A DNA stretch of 64,000 bases from Blautia hydrogenotrophica DSM 10507 (GCF_034356035.1 NZ_CP136423.1:2108001-2172000), one strand, 5' to 3'; counted from the first letter of the stretch, positions 1-9,395 are shown. The notes: generated by a model from the sequence alone, not told the origin. Made by a program: numbers and translations.

Positions 1-269
1 AAATAAGGCTCCAGCTTTGACAACGGTGCCCTCACCAGCCCCAGAACCATCCCTTGAAGCATTGTCTCTTCAAAGTACCCATCCCAGGCGTCCCTCAGAT
101 ATCCGCTCCAATCTTCCCGCGCCAATTCTCCTGCCAGCTTGCGCAGCAAGGGCAGACGAACTCCTAACACTCTGTCTGGTTCTATATTGGGTATCAAACT
201 GCTGGCGAATCTTTGATAGTCTCTTTCCGACATCATTATTAATCGTTCTCTCAGTTCCTGATTTGTCAT
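1..269 (-). CDS. DNA alkylation repair protein, AlkD-like (N-terminal part, cut by window edge)
   Basis: Reading leftwards from ATG at 269, the frame stays open to the window edge and gives 89 residues. The start is preceded by a purine-rich GAAGAAAG. The protein has the N-terminal pattern of the AlkD/COG4912 HEAT-repeat glycosylases: MSERDYQRF, then LGVRLPLLRKLA, then a YFEE-MLQGMVLG helix. AlkD proteins excise alkylated purines such as N7-methylguanine by base-excision repair. The active-site Asp and Trp residues would lie beyond the edge, so activity cannot be judged. It lies just downstream of carB in the same direction. Confidence 0.8.
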   Translation of the reverse strand, partial: MTNQELRERLIMMSERDYQRFASSLIPNIEPDRVLGVRLPLLRKLAGELAREDWSGYLRDAWDGYFEETMLQGMVLGLVRAPLSKLEPY

Positions 270-397
270 ATACTTTCTTCAAAGCCTTTCTTATAGCAGA
301 AAAAGATACTGCCGACTCCCTCCGAGCGTACAGTACCTTTTTCTCTGTCTCATACTTATGCTTTTTTATATAATAGGAAAGACCTTCCTATAAAAGA

Positions 398-3300
398 TCA
401 GATATGGCTGTGCAGCTCCTGAAGAGAAATTACTTCCTTGCTGTTTTGCTTTTTCACGGTCACAATTCCCAGTGCAGACACTTTCGCTGCCGCCATCGTT
501 GTGATATAAGGCACTCTGCTCTTGATGCAAGCTTTTCTCACATAACTGTCGTCCGCGCCGTCATCATCCGTTCCCTTTGGAGTATTTACAACCAGCTGTA
601 CTTTGCCATTTGTAATCATATCGTAAATATTGGGTCTTCCCTCTGTCATCTTGTAAACCCTAGAAGCCTCAATCCCATTTTCCTCCAGGTGACTGCGGGT
701 ATGGCCCGTGGCCATAATGGAAAATCCAGCCTCCTTAAATAGACGCGCCACTTCCACGACTTCACCTTTGTCTCTATCACTGACACTAATCAACACGGTT
801 CCCTCCAAAGGCAGTTTGCTCTTTGTCGCCTCCTGCGCTTTGTAGAAAGCTTCTCCCACTGTCTTTGCCAGTCCCAGAACTTCCCCTGTAGAACGCATCT
901 CTGGTCCTAACAGAGGGTCAACCTCTGGGAACATATTAAACGGAAAGACAGCTTCTTTCACTCCATAGTGAGGGATTTCACGCTCTTTTAACTCACCCAA
1001 CGGCGAAGGTGCCCCCGTAAACTCTGAAGTGATGATCTGTGTTGCCAGAGGAACCATCGAGATATTACATACCTTAGATACTAGAGGAACTGTCCTGGAT
1101 GCTCTTGGATTTGCTTCCAACACATAGACTTTTCCATCTTCGATGGCATATTGCATATTCATTAAGCCGCGGACATGCATCTCTTCGGCGATTTTTTTCG
1201 TGTATTCTTTGATGGTCTTTAAGTTCTCCTCAGATATATTTGCGGACGGGATGATACATGCGGAATCTCCAGAATGCACTCCTGCCAACTCGATGTGTTC
1301 CATCACAGCAGGTACGTAGGCATGAGTTCCGTCACTGATCGCGTCTGCTTCACATTCCATCGCATGGCGCAGGAACCGGTCAATCAGTATCGGACGGTCC
1401 GGTGTGACTCCTACTGCCGCCGCCATATAAGCTTTCATGCTCTCCGGCTCATAGACCACTTCCATTCCGCGTCCACCCAATACGTAGGAAGGCCGCACCA
1501 TAACTGGATATCCAATCTTCTCAGCAATCTGCAAAGCTTCCTCCACATTGACTGCCATACCAGCCTCAGGCATTGGAATTTCCAGTTTGTCCATCATTGC
1601 GCGGAACAAATCTCTATCTTCCGCCATGTCAATCACCGCCGGTGGCGTCCCCAAAATCTTCACGCCATATTTTTCCAGGTCTGCCGAGAGATTCAGCGGA
1701 GTCTGCCCGCCAAACTGCGCAATCACACCCAACGGCTTTTCCTTCTTATAGATGCTCAACACATCTTCCAAAGTCAACGGTTCAAAATACAGTTTGTCAG
1801 AAGTATCATAATCTGTTGACACGGTCTCTGGATTACAGTTTACAATAATTGTCTCAAACCCAGCTTTTTTCAGAGCCAAAGCCGCATGTACGCAACAGTA
1901 ATCGAACTCAATACCCTGACCGATACGGTTCGGACCGCCTCCCAAAATCATAATTTTTTTCTCATTTTCACTGACAGGACTCTTATCTTCAATGTGATAA
2001 GAAGAGTAATAATAAGCGCTGTCCTTCGTTCCACTGACGTGTACGCCTTCCCAGGCTTCCTCAATCCCGGCTGCGATTCTCTCACTGCGGATTTCGTTTT
2101 CCTTCACCTCCAGGATCTGGCTCAGATATTTATCAGAAAAGCCGTCCAATTTTGCCTGACGCAACACGTCTGCCGGAGGTATCTGGCCCTTGTACGCCAG
2201 CAAAGCTTCCTCCTCCTCAACCAGCTCTTTCATCTGCTCCAGAAAATAGTGCTTGATCTTAGTAAGCTCAAAAAGCTCCTCCACGGTCGCACCTTTTCTG
2301 AAAGCCTCATAGAGTATAAACTGCCTCTCGCTGGTAGGTACTCTGAGCATTTTCAGAAGCTCCTCCTTAGACTTCTCATGGAAATCCTTAGCCCAGCCCA
2401 GACCGTAACGTCCAATTTCAAGGCTTCGAATCGCCTTCTGAAAAGCCTCTTTGTAAGTCTTTCCAATACTCATCACTTCTCCGACTGCACGCATCTGTGT
2501 TCCCAGCTTATCCTCAACGCCTTTGAATTTCTCAAAAGCCCAGCGCGCAAACTTGATCACCACATAGTCTCCATCTGGCACGTAGTGGTCCAAAGTCCCA
2601 TATTTTCCACAAGGAATCTCATCCAGATTCAAGCCAGAAGCCAGCATCGCCGACACCAGAGCAATCGGAAAACCTGTCGCTTTCGAAGCTAACGCTGAAG
2701 ACCTGGAAGTTCTCGGATTGATCTCAATGACGATAATTCTGCCGCTGACTGGATCGTGAGCGAATTGGACGTTTGTTCCTCCAATCACCTCGATGGCTTC
2801 CACAATCTTATATGCCTGACGCTGCAGCTCCTTTTGCACTTCCTCAGAAATTGTCAGCATCGGTGCTGAACAGAAAGAGTCTCCCGTATGTACTCCCAGC
2901 GGATCGATATTCTCAATAAAGCATACGGTAATCATATTATTCTTGGAATCTCTAACTACCTCCAGCTCCAATTCTTCCCAGCCTAAGATCGATTCTTCCA
3001 CCAAAACCTGACCCACCAAAGACGCCTGTAATCCTCTGGCACACACGGTCTTTAATTCCTCTACATTATATACCAGACCTCCGCCGGCTCCCCCCATCGT
3101 GTAAGCTGGACGCAGTACCACTGGATAGCCCAGCTTGTCCGCAATTGCAAGGGCCTCATCCACGCTGTAAGCCACCTCGCTTCTCGCCATCTCAATTCCC
3201 AGGCTGTTCATGGTATTTTTAAACTCGATTCTATCCTCACCGCGCTCAATAGCATCCACCTGAACGCCGATTACCTTCACCTGATATTTGTCCAGAATTC

Positions 3301-3616
3301 CCATCTTAGATAGCTCCGAGCACAGATTCAGACCTGACTGTCCTCCTAAGTTGGGCAGAATGGCGTCTGGACGTTCTTTCGCAATGATCTCCTCCAGGCG
3401 TTCCACATTCAATGGCTCGATGTAGGTCACGTCTGCAATTCCCGGGTCCGTCATAATCGTCGCCGGATTGGAGTTTACCAGCACAATCTCATATCCCAGT
3501 TGTCTCAGAGCCTTGCATGCCTGAGTACCGGAGTAGTCAAATTCACAGGCCTGTCCTATGATAATCGGACCAGAGCCAATAATCAGTACTTTATGAATGT
3601 CTGTTCTTTTCCCCAT
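398..3616 (-). CDS. carB: Carbamoyl-phosphate synthase large subunit
   Basis: This is a full-length 1072-residue CarB. It makes carbamoyl phosphate from bicarbonate, two ATP and ammonia channelled from the small subunit, for pyrimidine and arginine synthesis. Two homologous ATP-grasp halves are visible: residues about 1-400 with ACEFDYSGTQACKALR, and about 550-935 with GIEFDYCCVHAALALKKAG. The oligomerisation region lies between them and an MGS-like allosteric domain occupies about 936-1072. ATG follows AGGAG. No carA is next to it: the upstream side holds a repeat and a dehydrogenase gene, so the small subunit is encoded elsewhere or beyond the left edge. A TATACT -10 lies upstream of the start, but I saw no convincing PyrR or UMP-responsive leader. 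Confidence 0.97.
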   Translation of the reverse strand: MGKRTDIHKVLIIGSGPIIIGQACEFDYSGTQACKALRQLGYEIVLVNSNPATIMTDPGIADVTYIEPLNVERLEEIIAKERPDAILPNLGGQSGLNLCSELSKMGILDKYQVKVIGVQVDAIERGEDRIEFKNTMNSLGIEMARSEVAYSVDEALAIADKLGYPVVLRPAYTMGGAGGGLVYNVEELKTVCARGLQASLVGQVLVEESILGWEELELEVVRDSKNNMITVCFIENIDPLGVHTGDSFCSAPMLTISEEVQKELQRQAYKIVEAIEVIGGTNVQFAHDPVSGRIIVIEINPRTSRSSALASKATGFPIALVSAMLASGLNLDEIPCGKYGTLDHYVPDGDYVVIKFARWAFEKFKGVEDKLGTQMRAVGEVMSIGKTYKEAFQKAIRSLEIGRYGLGWAKDFHEKSKEELLKMLRVPTSERQFILYEAFRKGATVEELFELTKIKHYFLEQMKELVEEEEALLAYKGQIPPADVLRQAKLDGFSDKYLSQILEVKENEIRSERIAAGIEEAWEGVHVSGTKDSAYYYSSYHIEDKSPVSENEKKIMILGGGPNRIGQGIEFDYCCVHAALALKKAGFETIIVNCNPETVSTDYDTSDKLYFEPLTLEDVLSIYKKEKPLGVIAQFGGQTPLNLSADLEKYGVKILGTPPAVIDMAEDRDLFRAMMDKLEIPMPEAGMAVNVEEALQIAEKIGYPVMVRPSYVLGGRGMEVVYEPESMKAYMAAAVGVTPDRPILIDRFLRHAMECEADAISDGTHAYVPAVMEHIELAGVHSGDSACIIPSANISEENLKTIKEYTKKIAEEMHVRGLMNMQYAIEDGKVYVLEANPRASRTVPLVSKVCNISMVPLATQIITSEFTGAPSPLGELKEREIPHYGVKEAVFPFNMFPEVDPLLGPEMRSTGEVLGLAKTVGEAFYKAQEATKSKLPLEGTVLISVSDRDKGEVVEVARLFKEAGFSIMATGHTRSHLEENGIEASRVYKMTEGRPNIYDMITNGKVQLVVNTPKGTDDDGADDSYVRKACIKSRVPYITTMAAAKVSALGIVTVKKQNSKEVISLQELHSHI

Positions 3617-3720
3617 TCTTTTTCTCCTCTTCTTTTTTTATATCTGCAATTTCCATCAAAAAGTATACCATATCCTCAAAGGATAAAAAAGTCTCTTTTT
3701 CGAACTTTTCCGCAATCAAC

Positions 3721-3894
3721 GTAACTATTCAACCATGCGACTGATAAGAACAAAAATCCGGAGCAAGCTTGCTTGCAGAGGAGTTTTGCTCTTATCAGGC
3801 ATATGGCGCTTAGCCATAAGCGAGGATTTCGCCGCATATGCGGCGATATAAGCTGCGCGGCAGCTAATCCGAGCTGTTATAGCTGAATAGTTAC
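3721..3894. repeat. MITE-like intergenic element, copy 1
   Basis: This 174-bp non-coding element is bounded by perfect terminal inverted repeats, GTAACTATTCA and its complement. It contains internal palindromes such as CGCCGCATATGCGGCG. A second copy in opposite orientation, with an internal insertion, lies at 63215-63538. No transposase is present, and I saw no clear target-site duplication. Confidence 0.75.
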
Positions 3895-3900
3895 CAATGA

Positions 3901-3930
3901 AAAGAAGCTTTCCTGTATCAGAAAGCCTCT
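3901..3930 (-). terminator. Terminator of the D-lactate dehydrogenase gene
   Basis: On the minus strand a GAGGCTTTC/GAAAGCTTC hairpin with a 7-8 nt loop is followed by TTTTC. It begins 11 bases after the end of the dehydrogenase gene. Confidence 0.75.
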
Positions 3931-3940
3931 TTAAAACTAT

Positions 3941-4930
3941 TTATGCTTTTACTTCGTTTTCGGTAATGTTACCTTTCTCATAAGCCATCGCATTTTCCAA
4001 GGTTGTATAGCTGATCGCTTCCAACGCCTCCTGGGTAAAAAAACCTTGATGAGAGGTAATCATGACATTGGGAAATGAGAGCAGTCTCGCCGTCGTCGAG
4101 TGTTCCAAAATCTCGTCGGACCGATCTTCAAATACGTTGTTCGTCTCCTCCTCATATACATCCAGACCAACTCCAAAAAACTTTCTGGCCCGAATTCCCT
4201 CAATCAGATCTTCCGTCTTTACAAGACCACCCCTGGAAGTGTTCACCAGAATCACACCGTCTTTCATCTTTTGAATCGTATCCCGATTAATCAGGTGATA
4301 AGTCTGGTCCATCAGCGGACAATGCAAGGAAACCAAATCACTGTTTTCCAGCAACTCGTCCAAAGATACGTAGGTTGCAAAATCCAACTCCGGATTTTTA
4401 TACACATCGTACGCCAGCACTTTCATACCAAAACCATGGCAGATCTTCGCCATCGCCGCACCAATTTTTCCAGTTCCCACGATTCCTGCTGTCTTTTGGT
4501 AGAAATTAAAACCTAACAGTCCTCCCAGGCTGAAATCATTTTCTCTGACTTTTACATAAGCTTTGTGCATACGGCGGTTCACTGCCAGAGCCAGTGCCAT
4601 CGCATGTTCCGCTACCGCCTCAGGAGAGTAGCCGGGCACTCTCAAAATTTTCATCCCGTATTTTCCGGCCTGTTTTAGATCAACATTATTAAAACCTGCG
4701 CATCTCATCAAAATCAAAGAGATTCCATAGCGGTGAAGCTCATCGACAGTCTTCGTGCCGATATCTGAATTTACAAAAGCGCACACTGCATCGTAGCCAT
4801 CTGCCAGTTTAGCCGTAGCCGGCGCCAAATCTGTCTTTAAAAAATCGATCTCGATGGAAGGATAATTCTGCAACTGTCTCTCAAAAGATGTCCTATCATA
4901 CTCTTTCGTATCGTAGAATAGTATTCTCAT
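3941..4930 (-). CDS. D-2-hydroxyacid dehydrogenase, D-lactate dehydrogenase type
   Basis: This 329-residue NAD-dependent enzyme probably reduces pyruvate to D-lactate in fermentation. The Rossmann motif GTGKIGAAMAK is at about 145-155. The catalytic triad sits in VNTSRGGLV (Arg), LDVYEEE (Glu) and SHQGFFT (His), and the SHQ-FFT form is typical of D-LDH. I chose the ATG at 4930, seven bases after GGAGG, over an upstream in-frame start. It has its own promoter, which overlaps the end of the next upstream gene, and its own terminator, so it is monocistronic. A related 2-hydroxyacid specificity cannot be excluded. Confidence 0.9.
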   Translation of the reverse strand: MRILFYDTKEYDRTSFERQLQNYPSIEIDFLKTDLAPATAKLADGYDAVCAFVNSDIGTKTVDELHRYGISLILMRCAGFNNVDLKQAGKYGMKILRVPGYSPEAVAEHAMALALAVNRRMHKAYVKVRENDFSLGGLLGFNFYQKTAGIVGTGKIGAAMAKICHGFGMKVLAYDVYKNPELDFATYVSLDELLENSDLVSLHCPLMDQTYHLINRDTIQKMKDGVILVNTSRGGLVKTEDLIEGIRARKFFGVGLDVYEEETNNVFEDRSDEILEHSTTARLLSFPNVMITSHQGFFTQEALEAISYTTLENAMAYEKGNITENEVKA

Positions 4931-4999
4931 ATCTTTGCCTCCAGTCATTTTTCTTTCATAGTATGTATGAAAACGAACTTTTTTACTCTTGCCAGCAAT

Positions 5000-5028
5000 A
5001 AAATACCATATCCTACCATTTTTGTCAA
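5000..5028 (-). promoter_or_regulatory. Promoter of the D-lactate dehydrogenase gene
   Basis: On the minus strand TTGACA (5023-5028) and TATTTT (5000-5005) are separated by 17 bases, about 65 bases before the dehydrogenase start. Confidence 0.6.
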
Positions 5029-5030
5029 CT

Positions 5031-6461
5031 TTATTCTTCCGAATCTACTTCGTCGTCCTCACCCTCAGCATTTTCATCCGTGTCGCTCTCCTCTGAGGTA
5101 TCCCCGGCATCTTCTCCTTCCGTGCTTTCCTCTGAAATCTCCCCGGTGTCTTCCCCTTCAGCGCTTTCCTCTGAGGTCTCCCCAGTGTCTTCTCTCTCAG
5201 CACTCTTATCTAGCAGATCTTCGCCCGCAGCACCTCCCTCTGTCGTCCCCTCCTGTCCGTCAGTCTCCGTGTCCTCCTGCGGCGTCAAAACATCTGCCAG
5301 AGAAGTGTCGGTCAAAAAAGTATTTAAATTATACAAAAACAAAACATCCGTCACTTTCTCACTGGCGATAATCTGCTCTACATTGTCATAGTAATACCTG
5401 GGGTCTATCACGATAATCTTCCGGTAATAAGGAGTCAAAAACTGCACAAAGCTGTTTGCATAGGAATCTTTGAACATGAGCAGACAGCGATTATCTGGAT
5501 TGGGAGAATCAATGTCAATTCTCGTATGATTTCCCCCAAAAAATACTGTATACTGATCCTTTTCCTTCAGGCTATCCGCGTTATAAATGGAAGTAGTCTT
5601 TTTCTGATCGTCCGCATAAAAAACTACGTAGTCATTGTCCACGCCCTGAGGCTCATATACTTCAATCGTATCTTTCTGGCCGTGATAACCGCTCTTGGAC
5701 GCCAAAGTACCGGAAAAAGAAGTCGTAACCGTATAGACTTCATAGTTTTCTGTAGGAGCAATGTTCAAATCCTCTATCATATCCTCAAAGACATATTTTG
5801 CGCCAAGACTGGTCCAGTGGTGGTCAGTCTTATAGTAGATTGGCTCTGAGGCGTGTTTCTGCATCGTCTCAGTCACATCTACAAAGTTCAGCTTGCTGCC
5901 GACCTCTGCTTGAACTTTCTTTAAATCTTCTGCCTGATCTCTCACAGGGGCATTCTTCGGCATCTTGTCTTTCAATATGTAAGCCGCATTGGGTACCAGA
6001 GTCATACATACATTCAAATCCTGATGCCTGTCTGCAAAATCTCCGATCTCTTTCAGATTCTTTTCTTCGTATTCCGTGTTCGGCTCATCCAGCTTCTCCA
6101 TCAGAAAGCCGTCTTTACCCAGATAAACTCCGTTTGACTCCTTTTTCCCAGTCAGCTTGTCCAAGTTCAGTTTTAATTGAATCCAAGAGTCCCTCAAAAT
6201 AAACTGGTCAGAGACGTAAGACTCAAACTGAGACATATACTCACCGCTGGCCACGTCCTGTAGATTTAGTTTTGGCCTCTCAGTCAGCATTCGATTCTCA
6301 GACTCAGAGAACTCCACATCCTTCTTTATCAGATTCGCAATCACTGCCGCCGCCAGGCACACGACAAACAAGATCGCCATAATCTGATAAATTCGATTCA
6401 CTCTGCGTCTTTTTTCTCTTTTTTTCCTGCGTATCCGTTCTTCTCTTGACATTGTACTCAT
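5031..6461 (-). CDS. DHHW-motif membrane-anchored protein of a surface O-acetylation system
   Basis: The 476-residue protein has a Lys/Arg-rich N-terminus, one membrane segment at about 25-45, and a large outside domain of the DHHW family (distantly AlgJ/AlgX/SGNH-like). The name-giving YKTDHHW lies at about 210-216, and GDSL-like blocks include FKDSYANSF. These proteins partner a DltB/AlgI-type MBOAT protein, encoded next door, and are thought to move acetyl groups onto a cell-surface glycan. The last ~80 residues are an acidic, low-complexity tail of 13-residue repeats (about EGEDTGEISEES) that is not part of the fold. It is the last gene of the operon. Confidence 0.85.
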   Translation of the reverse strand: MSTMSREERIRRKKREKRRRVNRIYQIMAILFVVCLAAAVIANLIKKDVEFSESENRMLTERPKLNLQDVASGEYMSQFESYVSDQFILRDSWIQLKLNLDKLTGKKESNGVYLGKDGFLMEKLDEPNTEYEEKNLKEIGDFADRHQDLNVCMTLVPNAAYILKDKMPKNAPVRDQAEDLKKVQAEVGSKLNFVDVTETMQKHASEPIYYKTDHHWTSLGAKYVFEDMIEDLNIAPTENYEVYTVTTSFSGTLASKSGYHGQKDTIEVYEPQGVDNDYVVFYADDQKKTTSIYNADSLKEKDQYTVFFGGNHTRIDIDSPNPDNRCLLMFKDSYANSFVQFLTPYYRKIIVIDPRYYYDNVEQIIASEKVTDVLFLYNLNTFLTDTSLADVLTPQEDTETDGQEGTTEGGAAGEDLLDKSAEREDTGETSEESAEGEDTGEISEESTEGEDAGDTSEESDTDENAEGEDDEVDSEE

Positions 6462-6486
6462 CGTCTTCCATCGCTTTCTTTCCTAT

Positions 6487-7902
6487 TCAGAATCTAAAAT
6501 ACAAAAATGGATTATAGGTCACATTCACTAAATATGCAGTGGACGCTGCAAATATGACTAAATAGACCAATATAGTCCCGACCAAGCGAAATACTGAATT
6601 GTCCGCCAAAGTAAAATGCCGAAACAGTTCATACACTTTCGGAGTCGCACACAAAGCCATAATCAGAAACAGAACTAAATTTGTGGTCAAATAGTAGATT
6701 CCCGCTCCGTCCACCAAACCGTTTCCACCTATCCCTACCATATTGCCCAAATAGGTAAAGGCTTGTCCCATGGATGGCGCGAAAAAGAACACCCACCCGA
6801 CCATTACCAAAAGCATTGTATAGATGTGGGAGAACACGGCCGGCGCTTTCTCCAAAAGCGCGTGCAAAAAATATTTTTCCACCAACAGAAGCAATCCGTA
6901 ATACAGACCCCAGAACATAAAATTCCAGGCAGCCCCATGCCAAAATCCAGTCAACATCCAGACTACTAAGATATTACGGATATGCTTCGGCACAGTCACT
7001 CGGTTCCCTCCCAGAGGAATATAGACGTATTCCCTGAACCAAGTTCCCAGAGAAATATGCCACCTTCTCCAAAATTCTGTGATACTTTTCGAGATATAAG
7101 GATACTCAAAGTTCTTCATAAATTCAAAGCCAAACATCTTCCCCAGACCAATCGCCATATCCGAATAACCGCTGAAATCGTAATAGATCTGCATCGTATA
7201 CGCCAGACAGCCCACCCACGCAGTCAGCACAGAGCGCTCTCCCGCTCCCATCGCTAAGATCGTGTCAAAAACCATACCGATATTGTTGGCGAGAAGAACT
7301 TTTTTTCCGAGGCCCCGAAGAAACCACAAAACACCGTCCCCGAACTTAGCGATATTGATATTCCTGCTGCGAAGCTGTTTCTCCACATCTGCGTACCTTA
7401 CAATAGGACCGGCGATCAGCTGCGGAAACATCGTCACATAAGTGCCGAAATAAATCAGATTTTTCTGAACCTCGACCTTTCCTCGGTAGACATCTATAAT
7501 ATAGGACAACGTCTGAAACGTATAAAAAGATATCCCGATTGGCAGTGCCAGCTCCTTATAGGGAATGTCAAACGGCAAAATCTTATTTAAATTCAAAATG
7601 AAAAAGCCGTAATACTTAAAAAAGCCCAAAATTGCCAGGTTTGCCGCCACCGTAGTCCAAAAACACAACCGCAGCTTTCCTTCTTCCTGCTTTTGTCTAT
7701 GACGTTCCAGCTCAATTCCGCTGATGTAATTAAAAAGAATGCTGAACATCATAAGAAATATGTACACTGGCTCACCCCATGCATAAAAAACCAAACTGCA
7801 TAAGAGAAGTACCAGATTCTTTACTTTTCCAGGGACTAAAAAATACAGGAGCAATGTCACGGGCAAAAACACAAACATAAAAAATATACTGCTGAATATC
7901 AT
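6487..7902 (-). CDS. MBOAT family O-acyltransferase (DltB/AlgI-like)
   Basis: The 471-residue polytopic membrane protein carries the family signatures YKELALPIGISFYTFQ, GPIVRYADVEKQL, DFSGYSDMAIGLGKMFG and the histidine motif WHGAAWNF. MBOAT proteins of this branch carry an acyl, usually acetyl, group across the membrane and pass it to a polymer-modifying partner. The DHHW protein lies 25 bases downstream and DUF4358 and GDSL genes lie upstream, making a compact four-gene cassette. The acetylated polymer cannot be read from sequence. Confidence 0.93.
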   Translation of the reverse strand: MIFSSIFFMFVFLPVTLLLYFLVPGKVKNLVLLLCSLVFYAWGEPVYIFLMMFSILFNYISGIELERHRQKQEEGKLRLCFWTTVAANLAILGFFKYYGFFILNLNKILPFDIPYKELALPIGISFYTFQTLSYIIDVYRGKVEVQKNLIYFGTYVTMFPQLIAGPIVRYADVEKQLRSRNINIAKFGDGVLWFLRGLGKKVLLANNIGMVFDTILAMGAGERSVLTAWVGCLAYTMQIYYDFSGYSDMAIGLGKMFGFEFMKNFEYPYISKSITEFWRRWHISLGTWFREYVYIPLGGNRVTVPKHIRNILVVWMLTGFWHGAAWNFMFWGLYYGLLLLVEKYFLHALLEKAPAVFSHIYTMLLVMVGWVFFFAPSMGQAFTYLGNMVGIGGNGLVDGAGIYYLTTNLVLFLIMALCATPKVYELFRHFTLADNSVFRLVGTILVYLVIFAASTAYLVNVTYNPFLYFRF

Positions 7903-7924
7903 ATCTCTCCCTCACTTATTTCAA

Positions 7925-8410
7925 TCACAGATTATTTAAGAATGCCTTCTGCGCTTTTTGTGCTTCTTTATGCACCATAAAAAACACATAGTTCCCTTCC
8001 ACGTCCAATACATGTTCCTGCAAAAGCTGATATTGCTCTACGCCATACCCTTCAAAACTATTCTCCTGATTTTCAATTCTGGTCTGGACAGCACTCTCCA
8101 CGGCTTCCGCCTGGGAAGTATCCGCTAACTTCACAATCAACAGCTCCTCCGCCCCCATATTGGAATCCGAAATGTACAAGACCACCCCTTCATAGTCGTT
8201 GACATTCAGACCATACAATCTCTTTACCATTTGACTTTGAACACTGTGCATCCCTGTAAGCGGTACCTCTTTTTCAACCGCCTTCTCCACAGTCTCTATC
8301 TTTGTCTCACTGGTCTTGTCGGCCCCTAAAAGTGCTACAATAAACACCACCAACAGCATCAGCATGCCGTATCGAATAAAGCTAAGCCAATTTTCTTTCC
8401 ATATTCTCAT
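7925..8410 (-). CDS. DUF4358 family membrane-anchored protein
   Basis: This 161-residue protein has one N-terminal membrane segment (about 12-28) and an extracellular domain matching DUF4358, with NVNDYEGVVLYISDSNMGAEELLIVKL and the Ala-rich AEAVESAVQTRIENQENSFEGY stretch split by a charged turn. The family is common next to MBOAT/DHHW clusters in Clostridia and its molecular role is unknown. Its start overlaps the end of the GDSL gene by four bases, which suggests coupled translation. Confidence 0.75.
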   Translation of the reverse strand: MRIWKENWLSFIRYGMLMLLVVFIVALLGADKTSETKIETVEKAVEKEVPLTGMHSVQSQMVKRLYGLNVNDYEGVVLYISDSNMGAEELLIVKLADTSQAEAVESAVQTRIENQENSFEGYGVEQYQLLQEHVLDVEGNYVFFMVHKEAQKAQKAFLNNL

Positions 8411-9201
8411 CCTATTTCCACCTCTGCGAGCATATTAATCGCCCAGTACTCATAAAACTCTTCTTTCAGATGAATGCCATCATCGTCATATAAATCCGTA
8501 TGCTCCTGAATGATTTCCGTATTGTCTATATAGGGATACCCTTTTTCCTCACAGTACGGTTTAATCACTTCATTAAAATCAGGAATCTCTCTCCACTTTT
8601 CTGCCTGCTCAAAAGCCGGGTCCTGAGCTGGAAAAATAGAATTCACATAGACTGTCGCATCTGGCAGCTCACTCTTTATACTCTCTATAGCTTCTCCTAG
8701 AGCTTCTACATACTCTTGCGGCGTATCCCAGTAACCAATGCTCACATCGTTCAGGCCATAGCACAGAAAAATATTCGCAGGATTCAGATTTTTCAAACTC
8801 TCCATATAGTCAGGTATATCCGCAATCGTCGCTCCCCCGTGAGCCAAAATTCTCTCTGAGGGTAAAAAACCGTACTGGTCAAATCCCATGGTCCTGGAGT
8901 CTCCCATAATCGCGTAGTCATCAAACTGTTCCCAGATCGTCAGTTCTCCATTCTCCAGAGCTTCCTTCTGCTCTTCTTTTTTAATCGCTTTTATCTCATC
9001 CTCAATGGCTTTTGCATCTCTCGATTCCAGAGACTTCAGGTATTTCAGGCCTACCTTGGTCTGACTCGCCCCTGAGCCTTTTCCTCTTACCCAAAAAAAG
9101 ATTGTCACTCCCACCAAAACAGCCAAAAGGAGTAATCCCGCAAGAATCAACAGCTTTCGCCGCGTAATCTGATTTTGTCTTTTCTCCCGTCCCTGTCTCA
9201 T
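8407..9201 (-). CDS. Membrane-anchored SGNH/GDSL hydrolase
   Basis: With ATG at 9201 the protein has 264 residues: a signal-anchor helix at about 17-38, then an SGNH domain. Block I is MGDSRTMG, block II is the Gly in AHGGATI, block III is YGLND, and block V is DDDGIHL with the catalytic Asp/His. It is probably an esterase or acetyl-transfer partner acting on the same cell-surface polymer as the MBOAT and DHHW proteins. It is the first gene of the cassette. A TTG at 9222, seven bases after GGAGG, is an alternative start, but the only -10-like box (9235-9240) would place the transcript start too close to it. Confidence 0.82.
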   Translation of the reverse strand: MRQGREKRQNQITRRKLLILAGLLLLAVLVGVTIFFWVRGKGSGASQTKVGLKYLKSLESRDAKAIEDEIKAIKKEEQKEALENGELTIWEQFDDYAIMGDSRTMGFDQYGFLPSERILAHGGATIADIPDYMESLKNLNPANIFLCYGLNDVSIGYWDTPQEYVEALGEAIESIKSELPDATVYVNSIFPAQDPAFEQAEKWREIPDFNEVIKPYCEEKGYPYIDNTEIIQEHTDLYDDDGIHLKEEFYEYWAINMLAEVEIG

Positions 9202-9234
9202 TTTCTCTACTCCATTTCTCAATTTCTATCCTCC

Positions 9235-9263
9235 ATAATACGTGAAATCCTGACATATTTCAA
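9235..9263 (-). promoter_or_regulatory. Promoter of the O-acetylation cassette
   Basis: On the minus strand TTGAAA (9258-9263) and TATTAT (9235-9240) are 17 bases apart. It is the only good promoter between the cassette and the prophage end, so the cassette keeps its promoter after phage integration. Confidence 0.5.
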
Positions 9264-9324
9264 CAATATCTTTTAATATTTTTTTAACATTAAAGAACGA
9301 TTTTAAGCCATTTTCAAGCATTTT

Positions 9325-9339
9325 TGTCTAAAATGCGTC
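9325..9339. other. attL core, left prophage junction
   Basis: The 15-bp sequence TGTCTAAAATGCGTC is repeated exactly, in direct orientation, at 53110-53124. It lies between the host promoter region and the phage terminator and endolysin. The base after it (TAAAAT...) supplies, in the excised phage, the stop codon of the integrase gene. Confidence 0.8.
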
Positions 9340-9395
9340 TAAAATAGAAATATAATTTTTAAAAAGTAAAAGTAAGATGATACAATATTTATTTG

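Noticed and set aside
404-2692. Several rightward frames antisense to carB, including one of 268 codons
   Set aside because: They lie wholly opposite a perfectly conserved CarB, have no family resemblance and no ribosome binding sites. They are shadows of its codon pattern.
5080-5391. Ser/Pro-rich rightward frame
   Set aside because: It is the complement of the acidic repeat tail of the DHHW gene and has no start signals.
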